Source: Lachnospiraceae bacterium (lineage in GTDB: Bacteria; Bacillota; Clostridia; Lachnospirales; Lachnospiraceae). From it: a DNA stretch of 64,000 bases. The stretch's first letter is position 1, and each line of letters begins with the position of its first letter. Of the stretch, positions 7,952-15,987 are shown piece after piece. The stretch covers positions 1 through 64,000 of the forward strand of contig JAIKZQ010000028.1 in the NCBI GenBank assembly GCA_024682075.1, read 5' to 3'. Position numbers and translations under genes: made by a program. Under the pieces are notes generated by a model. The model did not search any database. It saw only the letters and a program-made list of their open reading frames with translations, and was not told the origin of the DNA.

Positions 7952-9348
7952 TTGGTACCCTCTCTGGTATCTTCGATGGCAATACCTTTTGCCATAAGTT
8001 CTTCACGAATGGCATCTGCCTGTGCAAAATCCTTGGCTTTCTTGGCTGCCTTTCTTGCTTCGATGCGCTCAAGGATCCAGCTTTCAAGTTCGGAATCTAC
8101 GCCTGTGTCCGCATCCGGTTTCTTTGCTCCCTCGAGAAGATCCAGAGACAGCACTTCATCAAAGCTTGCAACCAGTGCACGCTTGGTCGAATCATTGATG
8201 TCAGCCTTCAGCACATCATAAAGCACCGTGATCGCCATTGACGTATTGATATCATCTGTAAGTGCATCGGTAAATTTCTTACGGTAGTCGGCAAATGCGC
8301 CATCCTCGACAGCACCGTCTTCCTTCAGTTCGGCAACGCGCTTTAAGAGCTTCTGATAAGCAGTGCTCATCTGGTCGAGCACTTCGTATGAAAACTCAAG
8401 AGGCTTGCGGTAATGTGACTGCAGGCAGAAGAAACGGTATGCGAGCGGATCATATCCCTTTTCCTCAAGAAGTGACACGGTCAGGAATTCTCCGCTGGAC
8501 TTGCTCATCTTGCCCTTGTCTTTTTCAACGAGGTGATGAACATGGAACCAGTAATTGCACCAATGATGTCCAAGATAACTTTCACTCTGTGCGATCTCAT
8601 TGGTATGGTGAGGGAAGATATTGTCCACGCCGCCACAATGGATGTCCATGTACTCGCCGAGATGCTTGATTCCTATGCATGAGCACTCAATGTGCCATCC
8701 CGGATAACCGCGGCCCCAGGGGCTCTCCCACTTGAGTTCCTGATCATCGAATTTTGACTTGGTGAACCACAGCACAAAGTCAGTCTTGTTACGCTTATTG
8801 CTATCTTCATCAACATCGTCGCGCACGCCCACGCGAAGATCGTCCTCGTTATGATTGGACAGCGTATAATACTTCTCCAGCTTGGAAGTATCGAAATAGA
8901 TATTCTCACCTGCCTGATATGCATATCCCTTTTCAAGCAGCACTTCGATCATATGTATGAATTCGGGTATGCAGTGCGTTGCGGGTTCCACAACATCCGG
9001 CATGCGGATATGAAGCTTTTCGAAATCGGCAAAAAAGGCCTTGGTATAATAGTCTGCGATCTCCAGAACAGTCTTGTGCTCACGCTTTGCGCCCTTGAGC
9101 ATCTTGTCCTCACCGGTATCGGCATCGCTGGAAAGATGTCCCACGTCAGTGATGTTCATGACGCGCTTCACATCATAACCGGCATACATCAGGGTCTTGA
9201 CCAGCATGTCCTCACAGATGTACGTGCGAAGATTTCCTATATGAGCAAAATGATATACCGTGGGGCCGCAGGTATACATCGATACCTTGCCCTCTTCACG
9301 CGGTATGAATTCTTCTACTTTTCTGGTGCTTGTATTATACAGTTGCAT
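7936..9348 (-). CDS. cysS: Cysteine--tRNA ligase
   Basis: Class I aminoacyl-tRNA synthetase of 470 residues, a normal length. Near the N-terminus CGPTVYHFAHIGNLR contains the HIGH-type motif, and KMSKS appears in the middle of the protein (KMSKSSGE). The cysteine and histidines near GWHIECSC contribute to the zinc site that selects cysteine. The C-terminal part has the DALR-type helical domain and a Lys-rich tail. The start has GAGGAATG upstream. It heads the operon with mrnC, rlmB and the sigma gene. No T-box leader is visible; instead the upstream region carries REP-like repeats. Confidence 0.97.
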   Translation of the reverse strand: MQLYNTSTRKVEEFIPREEGKVSMYTCGPTVYHFAHIGNLRTYICEDMLVKTLMYAGYDVKRVMNITDVGHLSSDADTGEDKMLKGAKREHKTVLEIADYYTKAFFADFEKLHIRMPDVVEPATHCIPEFIHMIEVLLEKGYAYQAGENIYFDTSKLEKYYTLSNHNEDDLRVGVRDDVDEDSNKRNKTDFVLWFTKSKFDDQELKWESPWGRGYPGWHIECSCIGIKHLGEYMDIHCGGVDNIFPHHTNEIAQSESYLGHHWCNYWFHVHHLVEKDKGKMSKSSGEFLTVSLLEEKGYDPLAYRFFCLQSHYRKPLEFSYEVLDQMSTAYQKLLKRVAELKEDGAVEDGAFADYRKKFTDALTDDINTSMAITVLYDVLKADINDSTKRALVASFDEVLSLDLLEGAKKPDADTGVDSELESWILERIEARKAAKKAKDFAQADAIREELMAKGIAIEDTREGTKWKKA

Positions 9349-9393
9349 TCTTTCATTCCTCTTTTCATAAAGTGACGTTAATCTAAGCAGTGG

Positions 9394-9527
9394 GTGAACG
9401 CGGGGACGGTTCCTCCGTTCACTTGTGAACTGAGGGACGGTTCCTTACGTTCACTTATCCTTCGGGCAAAACAGCGGAATCATCCACAAATTTTTTAGGG
9501 GAAACAGCCGAACCGTCCCTCTGTTTT
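9394..9527. repeat. REP-like repeat cluster, left of ispF
   Basis: Two direct copies, 9394-9422 and 9425-9454, share a GGGACGGTTCC core inside GTGAAC...GTTCAC ends. A third, inverted copy with core GAACCGTCCCT lies at 9504-9527 and overlaps the ispF stop codon. These resemble the REP-type sequences found in many Firmicutes and linked to RAYT (REP-associated tyrosine) transposases; that link is recalled knowledge. No transposase gene is in the window. Confidence 0.75.
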
Positions 9528-10071
9528 ACTGTACGCCCGGACATCGGGAGCAGCCTCCGCAGCTGGCCGATGTGACATAGCTGACGTCATTCATGTCATA
9601 AATGGAATTAATGAGGCAGACTGCCTGTGCCGCAATTCCTTCTTTTGCTCCGGTAAAACCAAGTCCTTCCTCGGTCGTGGCCTTCACATTCACTCTCCCC
9701 ACTTCGATGCCGAGTGCTTCAGCGATCTTCGTTCTCATCTCATAAAGATACGGTGCCATCTTCGGAGCCTGTGCGATTATGGTGGAGTCAATGTTTTCTA
9801 TGACATAACCTTCCTCCGCGATGATCTCTCCCACTTTCTTAAGGAGCTTGATCGAATCTGCGCCCTTATATTCGGGATCCGTGTCGGGAAAAAGATTGCC
9901 TATGTCAAGTTTTGCGGCAGCTCCAAGAAGCGCATCCATTATCGCATGTGTCAGAACATCCGCATCCGAATGTCCCAGAAGCCCCTTCTCATAAGGGATC
10001 GTCACGCCGCCTATGATGAGCGGGCGGTCGTCACAAAGCTTATGTACGTCATAACCGGTACCAATTCTCAT
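9526..10071 (-). CDS. ispF: 2-C-methyl-D-erythritol 2,4-cyclodiphosphate synthase
   Basis: Fifth enzyme of the MEP pathway to isoprenoids; it forms the cyclic diphosphate from CDP-methylerythritol 2-phosphate. Zinc ligands fit D8, H10 and H42 (GYDVH and the [11 protein letters not shown] segment), and the substrate loop [11 protein letters not shown] is present. The catalytic fold ends near residue 160. The remaining 20 residues are an unusual tail with C171, C174 and C177 in a CxxCxxC pattern. REP-like clusters flank the gene on both sides in opposite orientation. The start has AAGGAG. Dxr, of the same pathway, lies at 32067-33203. Confidence 0.95.
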   Translation of the reverse strand: MRIGTGYDVHKLCDDRPLIIGGVTIPYEKGLLGHSDADVLTHAIMDALLGAAAKLDIGNLFPDTDPEYKGADSIKLLKKVGEIIAEEGYVIENIDSTIIAQAPKMAPYLYEMRTKIAEALGIEVGRVNVKATTEEGLGFTGAKEGIAAQAVCLINSIYDMNDVSYVTSASCGGCSRCPGVQ

Positions 10072-10134
10072 TTCTGCTCCTTGTATAATTCACATAATGA
10101 ACAGGTATATATCTTTTTGCTGAGTAATTATAAA

Positions 10135-10196
10135 GTGTACGGAAGAACCGTCCCCTCGTTCACCCCAGTGAACGGAGGAACCGTCCCCTCGTTCAC
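10135..10196. repeat. REP-like repeat pair, right of ispF
   Basis: Two direct copies (10135-10163 and 10168-10196) have a GAACCGTCCCC core with GTGAAC/GTTCAC ends. They run in the opposite orientation to the direct pair at 9394-9454. They lie between DUF4364 and ispF, next to a TATAAT-like sequence on the minus strand. Confidence 0.75.
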
Positions 10197-10205
10197 CCTC
10201 GTTCA

Positions 10206-10727
10206 TCAGAACAGCTCATCGGTGATGTATTTGAACACGTCCGTGGCCTTTTCCTTCCACACATCGACTATGTGCTCGGCGATCTCTTCCGTGGGAACCG
10301 AGAGGGTCATGTCAAGTGCAGTCACGTCCCTGTCTTTTATGACAAGTCTTGTCTCGAACTCACCGGTCGCGGAATTCAGCACATACTCGCTCTTGACAGC
10401 AAGCTCGTTACGAAGTTCGAATGCCTTGTCGGCAAAATAGTTCTCGATGTCATTCTTGATGAAATCGGGAAGTCTTGAACCGAAGTACTTGATGGTGTCC
10501 CTGCCTTCGGTAGTGATCGACAGTTCAGTCGCATTGTGTGAATGAGGAGCCTGCGAGACAAGTCCGTTTTCTATCAGTTCTCCCTGCGCCTGAGTCAGGA
10601 TATAGTAATCCGCATAATCCTTGCCCAGAACGAAATCACTTATCTGTGAAGCTGTCATCAGGAAATCGACCCTGGCAAGCATATACAGGATTATGAGTTT
10701 TACCTGTGTGAGCTTATCGGAATCCAT
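10206..10727 (-). CDS. DUF4364 family protein
   Basis: Protein of 173 residues of the DUF4364 family, common in Clostridia. Its N-terminal 80 residues look like a winged helix (LTQVKLIILYMLARVDFLMTASQISDFVL, then a wing with LSITTEGRDTI), so a DNA-binding regulator is plausible. The C-terminal half is mixed alpha/beta with no catalytic motif. It overlaps the malic-enzyme stop codon by one base (TAATG) and is probably translated by coupling. The target is unknown. Confidence 0.85.
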   Translation of the reverse strand: MDSDKLTQVKLIILYMLARVDFLMTASQISDFVLGKDYADYYILTQAQGELIENGLVSQAPHSHNATELSITTEGRDTIKYFGSRLPDFIKNDIENYFADKAFELRNELAVKSEYVLNSATGEFETRLVIKDRDVTALDMTLSVPTEEIAEHIVDVWKEKATDVFKYITDELF

Positions 10728-11878
10728 TATTTCACAAGCCTCTTAACAGCATCTGCTACCATGTCGCGAACATTGGGATCGAATGCCTCGGGCATGATGT
10801 ACTCTTCACAGAGCTTGTCAGCGGGTACTGCTGCGGCAATCGCCTCAGCTGCAGCAAGCTTCATCTCCTCGGTGATCTGGGGAGCTCTTGCTTCGAGTGC
10901 TCCGCGGAAGATTCCGGGGAAAGCAACGACATTGTTGATCTGGTTGGGGAAATCACTTCTTCCGGTTCCCACGATCCTTGCGCCTGCTGCCTTAGCCTCA
11001 TCCGGCATGATCTCGGGAGTGGGGTTAGCCATTGCGAAGATGATGGGATCGGGATTCATGGTCTTTATCATTTCCTGTGTAAGAACTCCGGGAGCCGACA
11101 CACCCACGAAGATATCGGTGCCTACGAGAGCATCCGCAAGTTTTCCGGACCTGTTCTCGGGATTGGTGATCTTAAGCATTTCCTTCTTGGTGGAGTTGAG
11201 ATCGGTGCGGTCCGCAGAAACGATTCCCTTTGAATCGCAAAGAGTCACGGAACCGAATCCGTACTTAAGAAGGAGCTTGGAGATTGCAACGCCTGCTGCA
11301 CCTGCGCCGTTAACGACGATCTTGCAGTCTTCCTTCTTCTTGCCGGTGACCTTCATGGAGTTGATGGATGCAGCGAGAACAACGATCGCGGTTCCGTGCT
11401 GGTCATCGTGGAATACGGGGATGTTAAGCTCAGCCTTGAGTCTTTCTTCTATCTCAAAGCATCTGGGTGCCGATATGTCTTCAAGGTTGATGCCACCAAA
11501 GCCCGGAGCCATCCACTTTACGGCCTTGATTATCTCTTCGGTGTCCTGGGTGTCAAGGCAGATGGGAACCGCATTTACTCCGCCGAATTCCTTGAACAGA
11601 ACTGCCTTTCCTTCCATTACGGGCATTGCAGCCTCGGGACCGATGTTTCCGAGACCAAGTACCGCAGAACCGTCTGATACGACAGCGATGGTATTTGCTT
11701 TCCATGTGTACTTATAAACAAGTTCCTTGTCATCGGCGATCTTTCTGCAGGGCTCCGCAACTCCGGGAGTGTAGGCTATTGCAAGTGCCTCTCTCGAATC
11801 AACCTTTGCCTTTGCCTCCGTGGAAAGTTTTCCGTTCCATTCCTCATGTGCCTTCAGTGCTTCTTCATTTACACCCAT
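10727..11878 (-). CDS. Malic enzyme, NAD(P)-dependent
   Basis: Oxidative decarboxylation of malate to pyruvate. The protein has 383 residues, the short bacterial form without a phosphotransacetylase domain. Visible motifs: YTPGVAEPC near the N-terminus, a metal/substrate region near GGINLEDISAPRCFEIE, DDQHGTAIV, and the Rossmann loop VVNGAGAAGVAIS. Cofactor choice cannot be read with confidence. The gene lies two bases after rarA and overlaps DUF4364, in a run with murD and rarA. Confidence 0.93.
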   Translation of the reverse strand: MGVNEEALKAHEEWNGKLSTEAKAKVDSREALAIAYTPGVAEPCRKIADDKELVYKYTWKANTIAVVSDGSAVLGLGNIGPEAAMPVMEGKAVLFKEFGGVNAVPICLDTQDTEEIIKAVKWMAPGFGGINLEDISAPRCFEIEERLKAELNIPVFHDDQHGTAIVVLAASINSMKVTGKKKEDCKIVVNGAGAAGVAISKLLLKYGFGSVTLCDSKGIVSADRTDLNSTKKEMLKITNPENRSGKLADALVGTDIFVGVSAPGVLTQEMIKTMNPDPIIFAMANPTPEIMPDEAKAAGARIVGTGRSDFPNQINNVVAFPGIFRGALEARAPQITEEMKLAAAEAIAAAVPADKLCEEYIMPEAFDPNVRDMVADAVKRLVK

Positions 11879-11880
11879 TT

Positions 11881-13311
11881 TTATTTCTCCTTACCTTTTA
11901 TCTTTTTGAAATGCTCTTTTATCTTATTTTCATATCCCTGTCCGTCAGGTCTGAAGAATTCTCTTCCGTCCAGTTCGTAAGGGAGATATTGCTGTTTTAC
12001 ATAGTGGTCCGGGTAATCATGCGCATACATATATCCCGTTCCGTGCCCCAGCTTTGCGGCACCTTTGTAATGCGCATCCTGCAGATGAGGAGGTATTGGC
12101 AGCGAACCGCTGGTCCTTACCTCTTCAAGTGCATCATCCACGGCGCAGATCGCGGAATTCGACTTCGGTGCCGTCGCCACATATATTGCCGCTTCCGAAA
12201 GTATGATCCTTGCTTCGGGCATCCCGACCTTGATGACTGCTTCAAATGCGGCATTCGCAACCACTAGTGCCTGGGGATCAGCCATGCCGACATCCTCTGC
12301 GGCACATATCACGATCCTTCTTGCGATAAAGCTTACCTCTTCACCGGCATCCAGCATCCTGGCCAGGTAATAGACCGCCGCATCGGGATCCGATCCTCTC
12401 ATGCTCTTGATGAACGCCGAGATAGTATCGTAATGGTTATCGCCTGTCTTATCGTATCTGACAGCTTTCCTCTGTATGCATTCCTGAGCTTCTTCGAGCC
12501 TTATGTGTATTCCCGGCTTTGAAGGATCCGCGGGTCCAGTGACTGTATCTCCTGCCGCCTTCTTTTCATCGTCGGCATCATGCCCGGCAGATCCGTGTAT
12601 CTTCTCATACGGCTCTTCATCCGGCTCGGTAGTGAGTATCGCAAGTTCCAGTGCATTCAGAGCATGTCTTGCATCTCCTCCCGACACATCGGCGATGAAT
12701 CTCACGGCTGCATCATCGATGTAGGGATTATATACGGCCATGCCCCTTTCTTCATCAGTCACCGCAGTCTTAAGCAGCGTGATGATGTTCTCAATACTCA
12801 GAGGCTTTAACTCAAATATCATCGAGCGGCTTATGAGAGCGCCGTTAACCTCAAAATACGGATTCTCCGTCGTGGCACCTATCAGAGTCACCGTCCCGTC
12901 TTCAACGAAAGGAAGAAGAAAATCCTGCTGCCCTTTGTTGAAGCGGTGTATCTCGTCGATAAAAAGTATCGTCTTCTGCGAGTTCATCGCCAGGATGCTC
13001 TTGGCCTCATTAACCGCATCCTCCATGTCCTTCTTTCCCGCCGTGGTGGCATTGATGGAAATGAAGCGTGATCTCGTCGCACCGGCAATGACCTTGGCTA
13101 TCGTTGTCTTGCCCGTTCCGGGAGGTCCGTAGAGAATGAGGGAACTTATCTTGTCAGCCATTATCGCACGGTACAGCAGCTTTCCCGGTGCGATGATGTC
13201 TTCCTGACCCACTATCTCATCGGGAGTCCTGGGCCTCATCCTCGCAGCTAAGGGGCTCTCTGATTCCTTATTCTTTTCAGACATATAATCAAACAGATCC
13301 AGCTGATCCAT
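11881..13311 (-). CDS. rarA: Replication-associated recombination ATPase RarA
   Basis: AAA+ ATPase of the RarA/MgsA/WRNIP1 family, acting at stalled replication forks, 476 residues. Walker A is at 62-69 (GPPGTGKT), Walker B is LFIDEIH, and sensor 1 is in GATTENPYFEVN. The C-terminal tetramerisation domain is complete (PHLQDAHYKGAAKLG...YPDHY). Residues 3-7 read QLDLF, which fits the sliding-clamp-binding pentapeptide QLxLF; this suggests direct recruitment by DnaN. An acidic insert of about 40 residues separates the ATPase and lid domains. The start overlaps the end of murD by 23 bases. Confidence 0.93.
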   Translation of the reverse strand: MDQLDLFDYMSEKNKESESPLAARMRPRTPDEIVGQEDIIAPGKLLYRAIMADKISSLILYGPPGTGKTTIAKVIAGATRSRFISINATTAGKKDMEDAVNEAKSILAMNSQKTILFIDEIHRFNKGQQDFLLPFVEDGTVTLIGATTENPYFEVNGALISRSMIFELKPLSIENIITLLKTAVTDEERGMAVYNPYIDDAAVRFIADVSGGDARHALNALELAILTTEPDEEPYEKIHGSAGHDADDEKKAAGDTVTGPADPSKPGIHIRLEEAQECIQRKAVRYDKTGDNHYDTISAFIKSMRGSDPDAAVYYLARMLDAGEEVSFIARRIVICAAEDVGMADPQALVVANAAFEAVIKVGMPEARIILSEAAIYVATAPKSNSAICAVDDALEEVRTSGSLPIPPHLQDAHYKGAAKLGHGTGYMYAHDYPDHYVKQQYLPYELDGREFFRPDGQGYENKIKEHFKKIKGKEK

Positions 13312-14545
13312 GTTCTCTTACAAGCTCCTCAAATCTGTCTCCGCGCTCTTCGAAATTCTTAAAGTATCCGTACGATGCCGCTGCGGGTGATAAGATGCAT
13401 CCCCTGCCTTTTCCGGTGATCTCGTATGCCTTGTCGACGGCCGCTTCAAGATCAGGGACATAGAAGACATTCTGCAGCTTTTTTCCGAGTTCATTACAAA
13501 GTCTTTCACCTGTAGCATACATGCAGATGAACTTAAGTTCCGGGTGCTCCGTCATGAATTCTTCCAGGACTGTATATGATATCCCTCTGTCCATCCCGCC
13601 GATAAGGAGAACTTCGGCATCGGGGATGCTGAGTGCGGCACTCACAGCCGCTTCGGGAATTGTGGATATCGAATCATCGTACCAGTTGATCCCGCCGAAT
13701 GCGCCTATCTTTTTCATCCTGTGAGGAAGTGCCTCAAAGTCCTTAAGACTCTCAAGCACCTTTTCTTCGGGAATGCCGAATTCATCCATGCAGATCTTTT
13801 TTACAAAATATGCATTTATGCGGTTATGTTCACCGTACAGTCCGAGTTCGATCCCCTTCAGGTCATCCTCCGAAGGGATCACTCTTATCTGCTCTGAAAC
13901 CGATTCTATCGCGGGGACATTTTCACCGATGTACGCCCTGTCGCCTTCAATCTGTCTGCTCACTATATGGCTCTTGGCCGTAAAATAGGCATCTATCGTG
14001 CCGTAGTAATCAAGATGTTCTTCATAAAGATCCAGGAATACGGAGATATGAGGAGCAGTCTTTGCACTCTTAAGCTGATGGCAGGAAAGCTCCAGCACAA
14101 CTATCGCATCATCCGATGCCTCATCATAATAATCAAGGCACGGAAGTCCGATATTTCCGGCAAGGATGACCTTCTTTCCGGATGTTTCGGAAAGGACATG
14201 CGCAAGCATCGAACTGGTGGTGGACTTGCCCTTTGTGCCTGTTATGCCAATGGTCTTGTTCCTGAACTCCTGAATGAAGATCTCGGTCTGTGATGTCATC
14301 TTAGCCGTTATGGGATCACACTTTTCAGAAGGTGCATCCTCCGGCGGCCATACGATCCCGGGACTCTTTATCACGACATCGTATCCTTCGGCAGCTCCTT
14401 CAAGCATCTCGGAAGGCTTGCCCTCGAATATGTCTGCAGAAGCAGCGCTCGCATGAGAAGCCAGCCACTTTTCCGTGGACTTTCCCTCTCTTCCGTAGCC
14501 CCATATGAGTACTTTTTTTCCATTAAACTTTTCTGATACTGACAT
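13289..14545 (-). CDS. murD: UDP-N-acetylmuramoyl-L-alanine--glutamate ligase (MurD/MurD2-like)
   Basis: Mur ligase of 418 residues, somewhat short for MurD (about 450). The ATP loop is at 103-109 (GTKGKST), and the Mur-ligase elements ELSCHQL and a central HNRINAYF are present. The N-terminal nucleotide-binding motif reads IWGYGREGKST, unlike the GLGxTG(L/I)S of ordinary MurD and like the WGxGREG form I recall from MurD2, which adds L-Glu. A MurL-like epimerase, the expected partner of MurD2, lies 2.8 kb away. Membership in the MurD group is secure; D- versus L-Glu use is open. It is the first gene of the run with rarA, malic enzyme and DUF4364. Confidence 0.88.
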   Translation of the reverse strand: MSVSEKFNGKKVLIWGYGREGKSTEKWLASHASAASADIFEGKPSEMLEGAAEGYDVVIKSPGIVWPPEDAPSEKCDPITAKMTSQTEIFIQEFRNKTIGITGTKGKSTTSSMLAHVLSETSGKKVILAGNIGLPCLDYYDEASDDAIVVLELSCHQLKSAKTAPHISVFLDLYEEHLDYYGTIDAYFTAKSHIVSRQIEGDRAYIGENVPAIESVSEQIRVIPSEDDLKGIELGLYGEHNRINAYFVKKICMDEFGIPEEKVLESLKDFEALPHRMKKIGAFGGINWYDDSISTIPEAAVSAALSIPDAEVLLIGGMDRGISYTVLEEFMTEHPELKFICMYATGERLCNELGKKLQNVFYVPDLEAAVDKAYEITGKGRGCILSPAAASYGYFKNFEERGDRFEELVREHGSAGSV

Positions 14546-14607
14546 TTATCGGATCCTATCCGGCATTATTTTCGGGCACCGATTTACCAAAGCCCATAAG
14601 CTTTAAT

Positions 14608-14638
14608 ATTATACATTATTTCGGCATATATTTGTAAA
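14608..14638 (-). promoter_or_regulatory. Probable murD operon promoter
   Basis: On the minus strand, TATAAT (14608-14613) is preceded by TTTACA (14633-14638) at a long 19-base spacing. The -10 is good; the -35 is uncertain. Confidence 0.45.
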
Positions 14639-14681
14639 AGAATTTCTATTTTCGATCATCCCCACCGGACCTGTCCCGATA

Positions 14682-14713
14682 CAAAAAGTGAGCGGCTCCG
14701 CCCGGAGCCGCTC
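14682..14713 (-). terminator. Terminator of the L,D-transpeptidase gene
   Basis: On the minus strand a perfect GAGCGGCTCC/GGAGCCGCTC stem is followed by ACTTTTTG. It lies 33 bases after the stop codon of the transpeptidase gene. Confidence 0.88.
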
Positions 14714-14745
14714 TTTGGGAGAGAGAGATTATTATTCTTTGACTA

Positions 14746-15705
14746 TCAGTTTCCGATGATGACCATTGTTCCATCGGGAACTGTATTATACAACCACATT
14801 GCATCGTCGACGCTGAGTCTTACGCATCCGAGGGAGGCCCTTGAACCAAGTGCTGCAACTTCCTCGGGGATCGGGGTAAGATCGCCTTTGTTGGCGAAGC
14901 ATACCGAGTGGAACATGTATCCGCCGGTCCTGAATCTCATGCCCCAGACTGCCCAGGTGCCGTCTGCCATGTATACCCAGCCGCCTCCGGCTGTATGCTC
15001 ATATATGGTGAATGCTCCTGCGGGAGTACCGTGTCCGGCTCTTCCTGTTGAACAGAGCATGCTTCTTATGAGCTGGCAGTATGTTCCATCGCTTCCTACC
15101 GTAAGGACATTGCAGATGTTGGTAGTCCTGTCCACTAGCACAAGATAAGGAGATCCGTTAAATGCAACGCCTGTTGCGGCGTACGTTCCCTCAGCCGGTA
15201 CATTTGCTGCAGCAGAAGGGGCTGCAGTTGTCTCTGTGGCCGAAGGTGCTGCGGGTGCCGAAGGGTTAGCTCCCGTGGGGTTTCCGTCCTTGTCAAGTGT
15301 ATGTACGTAAGAAGCATTGGGACGTCTGAGTTCACTGCGTCCGAGTGCTATGTAGTGTCCGAATAATGCGTTCGCATCGGTACCGTATACGGCAGCAACA
15401 TCGGGATAAGCTGATGCATAGTATGCTGCGTCGAACCACTGCTCTGATGCTGCAGGCTTCCTTCCCTCGGCAGCTCCGCAGTTCCTGTAGTGGAACCACA
15501 TTGCGGCATCGAATCCGCCGTACTGTGCCAGATTAGGCTTAAAAGCCGCATACACATCGGGATAAGCCGTTGCATAATATTCCGCATCGAACCAAACAGG
15601 TGTATTTGCGGGAAGATTACCGGCCGCGCTGACCGTGATCTTCATTGAACAAATAATGAATAAAGTAAAAGCCGCTAAGGCGAGTGATCTGAAAAAATAC
15701 TTCAT
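14746..15705 (-). CDS. Secreted L,D-transpeptidase with two YPDV-type modules
   Basis: Exported protein of 319 residues. A signal peptide is followed by two repeats (FDAEYYATAYPDV... and FDAAYYASAYPDV...GHYIALGRSE), a linker rich in Ala, Pro and Thr, and a C-terminal YkuD-type catalytic domain. The catalytic region shows FHSVCF, then SLGCVRLS with the nucleophile cysteine; the usual SHGC histidine is Leu here, which I believe occurs in some clostridial members. These enzymes form 3-3 peptidoglycan crosslinks or attach proteins to the wall. ATG 15705 has AGAAGGA upstream and begins the signal peptide; the upstream extension is unlikely. The repeats probably bind the envelope, by inference. Confidence 0.87.
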   Translation of the reverse strand: MKYFFRSLALAAFTLFIICSMKITVSAAGNLPANTPVWFDAEYYATAYPDVYAAFKPNLAQYGGFDAAMWFHYRNCGAAEGRKPAASEQWFDAAYYASAYPDVAAVYGTDANALFGHYIALGRSELRRPNASYVHTLDKDGNPTGANPSAPAAPSATETTAAPSAAANVPAEGTYAATGVAFNGSPYLVLVDRTTNICNVLTVGSDGTYCQLIRSMLCSTGRAGHGTPAGAFTIYEHTAGGGWVYMADGTWAVWGMRFRTGGYMFHSVCFANKGDLTPIPEEVAALGSRASLGCVRLSVDDAMWLYNTVPDGTMVIIGN

Positions 15706-15917
15706 GGTCCATCCTTCTGACAGCAATCACACAATCTGCTGTATTAAACACTTTCTCTCTTTTTTTACAATTTTATTCTTAACATCTTTTTTTATTCATT
15801 ACAATATGGCATCCTCCGGCAAAAAGGTTTGAAAAGCCCGAAAATACGCCGTTCCAAGGCTGTTTTGCCCATTTTTTAAGATTTACTTAAGATTACTACC
15901 ATATATATGCGTTAAAC

Positions 15918-15946
15918 TTGTAAAAATACGATTCACCCACTATAAT
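15918..15946 (+). promoter_or_regulatory. Promoter of the DUF3048 lipoprotein gene
   Basis: TTGTAA (15918-15923), a 17-base spacer and TATAAT (15941-15946), about 35 bases before the GGAGG that precedes the start codon. Confidence 0.65.
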
Positions 15947-15987
15947 TAGTAACGGTGTGTCAGACGCATACCATATGGAGGATAATT

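Noticed and set aside
9349..9525. T-box leader upstream of cysS
   Set aside because: No T-box motif or specifier stem could be found; the region is made of REP-like repeats.
10761..11717. 318-residue plus-strand frame opposite malic enzyme
   Set aside because: Shadow of codon bias in a conserved enzyme; composition rich in Ser and Pro as expected for reverse-frame translation.
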